Below are positions 1 through 5,120 of a DNA stretch of 7,575 bases, piece by piece; within the stretch, counting starts at the first letter, position 1, and the number at the start of each line of letters is the position of its first letter. Where the stretch lies: assembly GCA_032250675.1 (NCBI GenBank), contig JAVVEY010000121.1:1-7575 (forward strand), read 5' to 3'. This DNA is from Gaopeijia sp032250675. Its GTDB lineage: Bacteria > Gemmatimonadota > Gemmatimonadetes > Longimicrobiales > Gaopeijiaceae. The notes under the pieces were generated by a model, which worked only from the letters and a program-made list of their open reading frames with translations, searched no databases and was not told the DNA's origin. A program made the position numbers and the translations under genes.

Positions 1-1510
1 CCCCCGCCTCTCCCCCCGCCACCCCCGGCGGAGCGGTCCGGCGTCGTTCGGTGAGGAGCCCGACCCGGGCGTCAGAGAGGAGTCGCACCTCGCGGATCAG
101 CCCCTCCCCCCCCGGATGCGCGCCCCGCCCTCCCGAGCCGCTCCGGAGGGCGTACCGCTCGACCCGGAAGGGGTAGGCGTGCTCGAGCGCCTCCACCGGC
201 GTGTTGAGCGAGTTCGACATGTGGGCGTGCGCGCCGGAGAGCCCCGCCCGCGCGGGCCCACCCCCGAGCCCGCCGCCCATCGTCTCGTAGTAGGTGAAGG
301 GGCGTCCGGTTCGGGCATCGATCCCGCCGACCGTGAGGTTGTTCATCGTCCCCTGGGAGGACGCGGGGATCACCTCGGGAAGCGCACGCTGGAGCGCGAG
401 GAGGAGGACATCGGTGATCCGCTGCGACGTCTCGACATTTCCCGCCGCCACACTCGCCGGGGGGAGCGCATCGACGATCGAGCCGGGTCGGGTGAGGAGC
501 TCGACCCGCCGGAGTGAGCCTCCACCCGCCGGGATCGCGGTGTCGAGAAGCGCCTCCGCGAGGCATCGGAGTACGTATCGCGTGGCGGATTCGGTGATCG
601 CGCGCACCGCGTTGACGCCCCCTTCGGTCTGGTCCGCCGAGTCACGAAAATCGACGCGCATCCGGCTCCCCTCGACCTCGATGACGACCCGCACCGGGAG
701 GTCGAGGTGTCCGAATCCGTCGTCCTCGACGACATCCTCCGCGTCCCAGCGTCCATCGGGGATCTTCTCGATCGCGGCAGCCAGGAGACGATCCGCGTAC
801 TCGATGAGCCCGCGCATCGCCGAGCGTGTGTCGTCGAGGCCTCGACGGGCCACGATCTCGCCGAAGCGCACCTTTCCGGCGTGAAGCGCACCGAGCTGCG
901 CGTCGAGGTCGCCCTCGCGTTCGTCCGGGGTCCGGACATTGGCGAGCACGAGACGCCAGAGGTCCTCGTCGCGGACGCCGCCACGCACGAGGCGCACCGG
1001 GGGGATGCGCAGCCCCTCCTGTACGATCTCCCGGGCGAGTGGCATCGACCCGGGATTCATCCCGCCCACATCGGAGTGGTGCGCGCGCACCGCGAGCCAC
1101 GCGACGGGGTCCGCGTCTCCATCGGCATGGATCGGTGCGACGAGGGTGATGTCGGGGAGATGCGTGCCTCCCAGGAAGGGATCGTTCACCATCACAACAT
1201 CACCCGGCAGGAGCGTGTCGAAGGTATCCCGGGCTGCGCGCGCCGACGCGGGGAGCGCGCCGAGGTGCACCGGCATGTGGTCGCCGAGTGCTACCGGGTC
1301 GAGATCCGCGTCGAGGAGCGCGCACGAGTAGTCGCGTCGCTCCTTGATGTTCGGGCTGAAGGCAGCCCGGCGGAGCGCGGCTCCCATCTCCTCGGTCAGG
1401 GCGGAGAAGAGGTGGCGAAAGACCTCGAGACGGACCGGATCGCGCTCGGGACCGGAGGGAGACGGGTGGGGGGGTGGTTGGCTCAATGGGTGGGGGAAGT
1501 TAATCTTCAT
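1..1510 (-). CDS. Hydantoinase B/oxoprolinase family protein (HyuB-like), partial at left edge
   Basis: The minus strand encodes 503 uninterrupted residues from ATG at 1510 and leaves the window without a stop. Family hallmarks appear in order: DPVRLEVFRHLF (24-35), EEMGAALRRAAFSPNIKERRD (40-60), NDPFLGGTHLPDITLVAPI (109-127), AHHSDVGGMNPGSMP (143-157), EGLRIPPVRL (165-174), DFRDSADQTEGGVNA (287-301), GNVETSQRITD (357-367), SSQGTMNN (384-391), YETMGGGLGGGP (408-419) and RSGSGGRGAHPGGEG (456-470). Known family: ATP-dependent hydrolysis of hydantoins, 5-oxoproline or related cyclic amides, usually in complex with HyuA, in the cytoplasm. HyuB is typically 510-600 aa, so only a short C-terminus is missing. 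The start is bounded by an in-frame stop at 1535-1537. The N-terminus has a Pro/Ser-rich stretch of about 20 residues before the conserved domain, and no clear Shine-Dalgarno is seen. No HyuA precedes it, so hyuA would lie beyond the left edge, elsewhere, or be absent. Substrate is not predictable. Confidence 0.93.
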   Translation of the reverse strand, partial: MKINFPHPLSQPPPHPSPSGPERDPVRLEVFRHLFSALTEEMGAALRRAAFSPNIKERRDYSCALLDADLDPVALGDHMPVHLGALPASARAARDTFDTLLPGDVVMVNDPFLGGTHLPDITLVAPIHADGDADPVAWLAVRAHHSDVGGMNPGSMPLAREIVQEGLRIPPVRLVRGGVRDEDLWRLVLANVRTPDEREGDLDAQLGALHAGKVRFGEIVARRGLDDTRSAMRGLIEYADRLLAAAIEKIPDGRWDAEDVVEDDGFGHLDLPVRVVIEVEGSRMRVDFRDSADQTEGGVNAVRAITESATRYVLRCLAEALLDTAIPAGGGSLRRVELLTRPGSIVDALPPASVAAGNVETSQRITDVLLLALQRALPEVIPASSQGTMNNLTVGGIDARTGRPFTYYETMGGGLGGGPARAGLSGAHAHMSNSLNTPVEALEHAYPFRVERYALRSGSGGRGAHPGGEGLIREVRLLSDARVGLLTERRRTAPPGVAGGEAG

Positions 1511-1607
1511 GGCTGGACCGCATAGGTCCGAAATCTACCGATCGAGGGCGGTGCTCGCGACTCTGCCCTTGCCGAATACAACTGGCCGCACAACCGGGAG
1601 GTGCTAC
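1511..1607. promoter_or_regulatory. Divergent intergenic region between hyuB-like gene and 105-aa gene, with inverted repeat
   Basis: The two flanking genes are transcribed away from each other, so both promoters should lie in or near these 97 bp. The only clear structure is an inverted repeat with 5-bp arms, GGACC-GCATA-GGTCC (1515-1529), just upstream of the hyuB-like start. It could be an operator or a hairpin in that gene's leader. No convincing -35/-10 pair was recognised on either strand. The promoter role is inferred from gene orientation, and the repeat is short enough to be chance. Confidence 0.35.
1596..1603 (+). promoter_or_regulatory. Ribosome binding site that fixes a GTG start
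   Basis: GGGAGGTG ends a few bases before the GTG codon at 1608-1610 and matches a strong Shine-Dalgarno. It decides in favour of the GTG start over the later in-frame ATG (codon 7) and over an upstream extension of the open frame that would run through the intergenic region and into the hyuB-like gene. Confidence 0.75.
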
Positions 1608-1925
1608 GTGCCCCAAGATAAACTGATGGATCGAGCGCGAGATGAGCTCTTCAGTCATATCAATCGCTGTGGTGTTCTCCAGGCATCCCCGGAGGACCAG
1701 AAGACGTGGATGACCGAGACGATCGACTACCTGGCCGAGCGGTACCCCGATCTCTCCGACCTCCACCTGGATCAGCTCCACAACATCGGGCTGCGGTTCT
1801 GCGCGCCGGCGATCGGCCATGGGGGCGACAACGCCATCAACGCGGATACCGATGAGATGGTCGAGTCGACGGAGTCTCACGATGAAGAAGAAGTCGGAGT
1901 GACGGCGGACGCCACAGCGGCCTGA
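1608..1925 (+). CDS. Small conserved-looking protein of unknown function, 105 aa
   Basis: The protein starts MPQDKLMDRARDELFSHINR at a GTG codon behind a strong ribosome binding site. Residues 1-66 look like a compact, mostly helical domain: two amphipathic helices around DRARDELFSHINRCG (8-22) and EDQKTWMTETIDYLAERYP (29-47), then LHLDQLHNIGLRFC (52-65). It has two cysteines (21, 65) and several histidines, but no recognisable metal-site pattern. The last 25 residues are acidic and low in complexity (EMVESTESHDEEEVGVTADA) and probably disordered. No signal peptide or membrane segment is seen, so it is likely cytoplasmic. It stands alone, divergent from the hyuB-like gene, with a strong hairpin after its stop, so it is probably monocistronic. 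I recall similar short proteins in Gemmatimonadota genomes, but cannot name a family. Function unknown. Confidence 0.8.
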   Translation: MPQDKLMDRARDELFSHINRCGVLQASPEDQKTWMTETIDYLAERYPDLSDLHLDQLHNIGLRFCAPAIGHGGDNAINADTDEMVESTESHDEEEVGVTADATAA

Positions 1926-1963
1926 TCGAGACGTACGTCCTCACCCTCGCGTGGGGGCGGAAT

Positions 1964-2002
1964 ACGGCGGAGCGGAGACACTCGATGTCTCTGCCCCGCC
2001 GT
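1964..2002 (+). terminator. Strong hairpin, probable terminator of the 105-aa gene
   Basis: A near-perfect stem of 17 positions (15 Watson-Crick pairs, one G-T wobble, one A/C mismatch at 1971/1995) closes on the 5-nt loop CTCGA (1981-1985). The 5' arm is 1964-1980 and the 3' arm 1986-2002. It starts 39 nt after the stop of the 105-aa gene and precedes the next promoter. The following bases (TTGTCGTTT) are only mildly T-rich, so it is not a textbook intrinsic terminator. It could instead be an mRNA 3'-end stabiliser, or act with Rho. Confidence 0.6.
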
Positions 2003-2059
2003 TGTCGTTTCGGGGCATCGCGACGCGCGATCCGCTCTGTGGCGGCGCTGCCGTCAATG

Positions 2060-2068
2060 TGGTATACT
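2060..2068 (+). promoter_or_regulatory. Extended -10 promoter element for the 122-aa zinc-ribbon gene
   Basis: TGGTATACT matches the extended -10 pattern TGn-TATAAT with one mismatch in the hexamer (TATACT, 2063-2068). It is an unusually AT-rich patch in GC-rich surroundings. At 17-bp spacing the -35 position holds TGGCGG (2040-2045), a poor match, as is common with extended -10 promoters. The predicted transcript would start near 2075, inside a 22-nt all-pyrimidine tract (2073-2094), giving a leader of about 55 nt. Confidence 0.5.
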
Positions 2069-2093
2069 TTCGCCCCTTTTTCCCTCTTTCCCT

Positions 2094-2104
2094 CGGAAAT
2101 TCCG
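2094..2104. promoter_or_regulatory. Short palindrome in the leader of the 122-aa gene
   Basis: CGGAA-A-TTCCG is a perfect 5-bp inverted repeat around one central base. It lies about 20 nt downstream of the predicted transcription start and 28 nt before the ATG. Position and symmetry are compatible with an operator, but at 11 bp it may be coincidental. Confidence 0.2.
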
Positions 2105-2131
2105 CTCTCACGGGCGGTTGGGGACTCAGGC

Positions 2132-2500
2132 ATGGCACGATGGCACACCCAGGAGCCCGCTCGCTTCGAGGGGCAGGAACTCGAGCCCGAGAAGTGGCTT
2201 CTCCAGGCCTACTACTCGCGGTCTCGCATCGACTCGCCCCTCGCTGGACCTCTCAACCCCCTCCTCGTCCGGTACGAGGGGGACGGAACCGGCATCGTGC
2301 TCTTCGAGTGTCTCGTCTCCTCGCTCCGCTACTGGCTGCGCATCCCGAAGGCGACACGCTCGGAACGGGCCCGGGTGCGTGAGCAGCAGGCGGAGGCGTT
2401 CGATCCGACGTGCCCGCGCTGTGATCCCGCCGACCGGCTCGTTCGGAGTGGACCCTACCTTGTCTGTCCCCACTGCGGTGTGCGCTACGGGCGTCCCTGA
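2132..2500 (+). CDS. Hypothetical protein with C-terminal zinc ribbon, 122 aa
   Basis: The protein begins MARWHTQEPARFEGQELEPE. Residues 20-72 hold a region with predicted strand and helix character (KWLLQAYYSRSRIDSP, then LVRYEGDGTGIVLFECLVSSLRYWLRIPK). A charged, probably helical linker follows (RSERARVREQQAEAF, 76-90). The C-terminus carries a four-cysteine zinc ribbon, CPRC at 94-97 and CPHC at 112-115, with 14 residues between the knuckles. Zinc binding is inferred from this spacing. Such ribbons usually mediate nucleic-acid or protein contacts; no enzyme domain is recognised. The frame is open further upstream, but that stretch crosses the hairpin and promoter, so ATG 2132 is preferred although its ribosome binding site is weak. 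The gene has its own promoter and precedes the four-gene cluster by 151 nt. Possible transcription factor or RNA-binding protein, function unknown. Confidence 0.8.
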   Translation: MARWHTQEPARFEGQELEPEKWLLQAYYSRSRIDSPLAGPLNPLLVRYEGDGTGIVLFECLVSSLRYWLRIPKATRSERARVREQQAEAFDPTCPRCDPADRLVRSGPYLVCPHCGVRYGRP

Positions 2501-2501
2501 A

Positions 2502-2530
2502 GCGGCTCCACACCTCTTCGGGCGAGCCGC
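2502..2530 (+). terminator. Weak hairpin after the 122-aa gene
   Basis: GCGGCTC (2502-2508) and GAGCCGC (2524-2530) form a perfect 7-bp stem around a 15-nt loop, one base after the TGA stop. There is no T-run, so termination is uncertain and readthrough into the TPR cluster is possible. The rest of this 151-bp gap holds a tandem GAGTCCCG pair (2541-2556) and no promoter that I recognise. Confidence 0.25.
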
Positions 2531-2642
2531 GCATCGCGGGGAGTCCCGGAGTCCCGCGCCCGCTCTGGCCGAGTCGACGAGCCCCGATTAGCTTCGTGAC
2601 GATACGCGGTCGCATGCCGCATCACTCAGGGACCCCGCACCC

Positions 2643-2646
2643 GGAG
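2643..2646 (+). promoter_or_regulatory. Ribosome binding site of the TPR gene
   Basis: GGAG sits 5 nt before the ATG at 2652 and supports that codon as the start. It is a normal, moderate-strength site. Confidence 0.55.
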
Positions 2647-2651
2647 CACTC

Positions 2652-3848
2652 ATGCCCGATTCCTTCCTCACCTCGGGGGAATACGACGAGCAGGCTCACA
2701 GACTGTACGACAGCGGCGATTACGAAGGGGCTCTCCAGGTACTCAAGGAGGGCCTTTCTCTTTACCCCAACTCGGTAGACCTCTGCGTCGGTCTGGCGTA
2801 TGCACGCCTGGCGCGTGAGGAGTTCGCCTGGGCACGCGCTGCCTTCGAGCGGGCGCTCGTCCTCGATCCCACGCACGAGGACGCGATGGTGGGCCTCGCG
2901 GAGATCCTCCTGCGCATGGGCGAGAAGGAGCGCGCGATGGAGATCTATCGTGAGGTGGAGGGGATGAACTACGCCGACGACATCGAACTCATGCTGACGG
3001 TGGGGCGCGCGCTCGTCAGCGAGGGGATCTTCGAGGAGGGGCGGCGGGTCTTCGCCCGAGCCGTCGTGACCGAACCGGGTCATGCGGAGGCGCACGCGTG
3101 GATGGGGTACTGCATGACGGCCCTCGGTGATTCCGTGGAAGCGAGCCGCCACCTCCACCGGGCGCTGCGGATCGACCCCGATCTGCACGAGGCCCGGGTC
3201 TGCCGTGCCCACATCCTCTACGACCGGGGTGACCGGGAGGGCGCGCTGCGCGAATTCGAACGCGTGCCTCCCGGCGAGCACTGGGACCCCGTCGCGCTCT
3301 GGCGCGTCCTCGAGCTCAAACGGGTTCTCTGGCAGATGGAGGAGGGTGACGCGCGCCTCGCGCCGTGGCAGCGCCGCCTCGACGAGATCGAACGGATCGA
3401 CGATCCCGTCGAGCGACTGCTGGCCGAGGTCGAGGCGAGGATGGACGACGAGATCGTCGACGCGGGCGATCGCTTCCAGTTCGAGCTCTCTCTCGGGGCG
3501 TTGCGGGATGAGGGCTCACACGCCGTCCGGACTCCGGACGGGATTCTCCATCACGGGACGTGGAGCCAGATCGTCCGGAAGATCCAGGTGGCAGCCGGAT
3601 TCGGACACGAGACCCTGCAGGAATACATGCGCCGCGCCGCCGAGGGGTGGCGTGAGCGGTACGGGGTCTCGATCCCCTTCCAGAACCCCGAATCGTTCCT
3701 TCGCGCGGCGGCCCGTCATCACCTCCTCTCGCTGGAGGAGACCTCCGCCTTCGGCCCCGACACCCCCTTCGACGACGACACCCCCTTCGACGATGACTCC
3801 TCCTTCGACGACGATCCCCCCTTCGACGACACGTTCCGGAACCCCTGA
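2652..3848 (+). CDS. Tetratricopeptide repeat protein with acidic PFDDD-repeat tail
   Basis: 398 aa. About six consecutive TPR-like helical hairpins span residues 10-208. The clearest are YDEQAHRLYDSGDYEGALQV (11-30), GLAYARLAREEFAWARAAFE (47-66) with its ALVLDP end, and MGYCMTALGDSVEASRHLHR (151-170) with ALRIDP; AHILYDRGDREGALREFER (186-204) is the last. Residues 215-362 form a second, mainly helical region of unknown family (with TPDGILHHGTWSQIVRKI, 294-311). The tail (371-393) is four tandem copies of a hexapeptide close to TPFDDD. No signal peptide or membrane segment is seen, so it is likely cytoplasmic. TPRs act as protein-protein scaffolds. The stop is one nucleotide before the start of the zinc-ribbon gene, implying translational coupling and probably partnership. 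The repeat tail may be a flexible acidic docking element. The partner is unknown. Confidence 0.93.
   Translation: MPDSFLTSGEYDEQAHRLYDSGDYEGALQVLKEGLSLYPNSVDLCVGLAYARLAREEFAWARAAFERALVLDPTHEDAMVGLAEILLRMGEKERAMEIYREVEGMNYADDIELMLTVGRALVSEGIFEEGRRVFARAVVTEPGHAEAHAWMGYCMTALGDSVEASRHLHRALRIDPDLHEARVCRAHILYDRGDREGALREFERVPPGEHWDPVALWRVLELKRVLWQMEEGDARLAPWQRRLDEIERIDDPVERLLAEVEARMDDEIVDAGDRFQFELSLGALRDEGSHAVRTPDGILHHGTWSQIVRKIQVAAGFGHETLQEYMRRAAEGWRERYGVSIPFQNPESFLRAAARHHLLSLEETSAFGPDTPFDDDTPFDDDSSFDDDPPFDDTFRNP
3762..3830 (+). repeat. In-frame 18-bp tandem repeat (about 3.8 copies) encoding the acidic tail
   Basis: Units start at 3762, 3780, 3798 and 3816. Each encodes [T/S/P][P/S]F followed by Asp residues (TPFDDD, TPFDDD, SSFDDD, then PPFDD). 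Copies differ at a few bases and the last is truncated. Because 18 is a multiple of three, change in copy number would lengthen or shorten the tail without a frameshift. Confidence 0.9.
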
Positions 3849-3849
3849 C

Positions 3850-4674
3850 ATGACCGACCCCGCACTCGAGCGATTCCATGAGGCGCTGGTCGAGGGGCTG
3901 CGTGAGCGCGGCCCCGCCGACCTCGCGCGCCCCTTCACCGTGGCGGAGATCTATCAGGATCTCGTGCCGTACCGGACGCACCGTGACCGACTCGGGGTCG
4001 AGATGAATGCCGATTACGAGCATCTCCTCCTGCGTCTTCTGGCGGGTGAGGGTGGCTACCTCAAGCTCGAATCCGAGCACGCCCTCCGCGAGATCCGGAG
4101 TGAGCTCGGGGAGGTGGATCCCGACACCACCCTCTACCGCGAGTTTGCGGCCGTCGATGTGCAGATCGAGCGAAGCGCGATTCCGGATGGGGCCGAGTTC
4201 GCTCCGGAGCCGCGCGGTGGGGGTGAATCGGCCACGGCCGAGGTAACGCGGGGGTCGGCGCCCGCCGGCGCGACATCAGGCTCGCCCACCGCCGGCGCGA
4301 CATCGGCCTCGCCCACCGCCGGCGCGACATCGAGCTCGTCCACCGCCGGCGCGACATCGAGCTCGTCCACCGCCGGCGCGGCGCCGGGGGCGACATCGAC
4401 CGACGCGACGCCTTCGCCATCGGCCGACCGCCCCTCCCCCGAGGCGACGGGCGGAGTGGCGCCGAGATCCACCACGGGTGGATCCGACCGCTCCGTATCC
4501 TTCGACGACGGCGCGTGCCGGTGGTGTCGCTCCGAGCTCCCCGCGCGCTCGAACCTCCGGTACTGTCCGCACTGCGGAGAGGATCAGTCGACCTTCCCCT
4601 GCCGGTCGTGTGGGGAGGGGATGGAGAGAGGCTGGCAGTTCTGCATCTCGTGCGGGACCGAAGTCGTGGGATGA
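3850..4674 (+). CDS. Double zinc-ribbon protein with conserved N-terminal domain and Ala/Ser/Thr repeat linker
   Basis: 274 aa in three parts. Residues 1-108 are a well-ordered, mostly helical domain (MTDPALERFHEALVEGLRER; PYRTHRDRLGVEMNADYEHL at 40-59; LLAGEGGYLKLESEHALREI). I associate this block with proteins from Gemmatimonadota but cannot name the family. Residues 138-182 are five 9-residue repeats close to TAGATSSSS, inside a longer low-complexity linker (about 115-215). The C-terminus has eight cysteines in four CxxC knuckles: 223/226 with 239/242, and 251/254 with 265/268. This is a double zinc ribbon like those at the ends of many bacterial scaffold or regulatory proteins. No membrane segment is visible. 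The gene starts 1 nt after the TPR stop and its own stop overlaps the lipoprotein start (ATGA). Zinc binding and a role in protein or nucleic-acid contacts are inferred; function unknown. Confidence 0.92.
   Translation: MTDPALERFHEALVEGLRERGPADLARPFTVAEIYQDLVPYRTHRDRLGVEMNADYEHLLLRLLAGEGGYLKLESEHALREIRSELGEVDPDTTLYREFAAVDVQIERSAIPDGAEFAPEPRGGGESATAEVTRGSAPAGATSGSPTAGATSASPTAGATSSSSTAGATSSSSTAGAAPGATSTDATPSPSADRPSPEATGGVAPRSTTGGSDRSVSFDDGACRWCRSELPARSNLRYCPHCGEDQSTFPCRSCGEGMERGWQFCISCGTEVVG
4261..4380 (+). repeat. In-frame 27-bp minisatellite (about 4.4 copies)
   Basis: Units start at 4261, 4288, 4315 and 4342, with a partial fifth at 4369-4380. The core is GCCGGCGCGACATC, followed by a variable end that ranges from AGGCTCG to GAGCTCG. 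The third and fourth units are nearly identical, which suggests recent duplication; the first is the most diverged. Each unit encodes [P/T]AGATSxS[S/P], so copy-number change keeps the frame and only alters linker length. Confidence 0.92.
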
Positions 4675-5120
4675 GGCGCGGGCTCGGGCTTGCGCTCTTC
4701 CTCTCCGCCGCCACCCTGATGAGCGCCGCGTGCAAGGCCCCCCCCGAACTGCGACCCGATCAGATGTTGCGAGACTCCCTCGGTCTGAGTGATCGCGACC
4801 GTGTGCATGCGATCGGGTTGAGCACCGTCGCGGGTGTCGAGCGACCCGATCTCGAGGAGGTGATCGTGCGTCAGGGTGATCATGTGACCTTCGGGGTCCA
4901 CGACCGGCGCGCACACTCGATCCGCTTCGAGCGCGAGTCACTCTCCGTGGCCGCGGCTCGATGGGCCGATTCGGCCGGCCTTCTGCGCCCTCCCCTCCTC
5001 GCGGTGGAGGGCACGCGATGGATCCTCGACTTCCGTGACGCTCCCGCCGGGCGGTACCCCTACGTCGTGCTCGGAGGGGGCGCCGAGGGCCGGGGCGCCC
5101 TCGTGGTGGAGGAACGATGA
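4671..5120 (+). CDS. Putative lipoprotein with degenerate cupredoxin-like domain
   Basis: 149 aa. An n-region with two arginines and a hydrophobic stretch (MRRGLGLALFLSAATLMSAA) precede Cys21, giving a lipoprotein-type signal. The lipobox (S-A-A-C) is relaxed at -3, so a plain secretory signal remains possible. Residues 62-147 read like a plastocyanin-type beta sandwich: EEVIVRQGDHVTFGVHD, then RAHSIRF, DFRDAPAGRYPYVVLGGG, and the closing GRGALVVEE. His82 sits where the first copper ligand is expected. The usual Cys and His after the YPY motif are replaced by VVLGGGAEG, so a type 1 copper site is unlikely. Location would be the outer face of a membrane or the periplasm. The ATG overlaps the previous stop as ATGA, and its own stop overlaps the next start likewise. 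The frame is open further upstream, but the signal peptide fixes the start. Role unknown. Confidence 0.8.
   Translation: MRRGLGLALFLSAATLMSAACKAPPELRPDQMLRDSLGLSDRDRVHAIGLSTVAGVERPDLEEVIVRQGDHVTFGVHDRRAHSIRFERESLSVAAARWADSAGLLRPPLLAVEGTRWILDFRDAPAGRYPYVVLGGGAEGRGALVVEER
5108..5112 (+). promoter_or_regulatory. Ribosome binding site of the LeuB-like gene, inside the lipoprotein gene
   Basis: GGAGG lies 4 nt before the ATG at 5117, within the last codons of the lipoprotein gene. With the ATGA overlap it supports both this start and coupled translation. Confidence 0.7.

Noticed and set aside
707..1525. Plus-strand open frame of 272 codons
   Set aside because: It lies antisense to the HyuB-like gene, which has clear family motifs over the same bases. 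The plus-strand translation has no recognisable domain and is a by-product of GC-rich codon use.
1344..1607. Upstream extension of the 105-aa protein to an ATG inside the HyuB-like gene
   Set aside because: It would cross the divergent intergenic region and overlap the HyuB-like gene; the strong ribosome binding site at 1596-1603 points to the GTG start.
1985..2131. Upstream extension of the 122-aa protein
   Set aside because: It would encode protein across the hairpin arm and the extended -10 promoter, and the added residues are Arg-rich without domain character.
2541..2556. Tandem GAGTCCCG pair in the gap before the TPR gene
   Set aside because: Only two 8-bp copies in GC-rich DNA with no linked promoter or palindrome, so likely chance.
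3762..3845. Acidic Phe tail as a single-stranded-DNA-binding-protein tip (DDDIPF-like)
   Set aside because: In that family the Phe must be the final residue with a free carboxylate. Here the tail ends in TFRNP and the motif is internal, so the likeness is superficial.
3127..3849. Upstream extension of the zinc-ribbon frame through the TPR gene
   Set aside because: The extension is Arg/Ser-rich, overlaps a real TPR gene in another frame, and a start one base after the TPR stop gives a better N-terminus.
4261..4380. Tandem array as a CRISPR
   Set aside because: Units are contiguous 27-bp copies without spacers and lie in frame inside a coding sequence.
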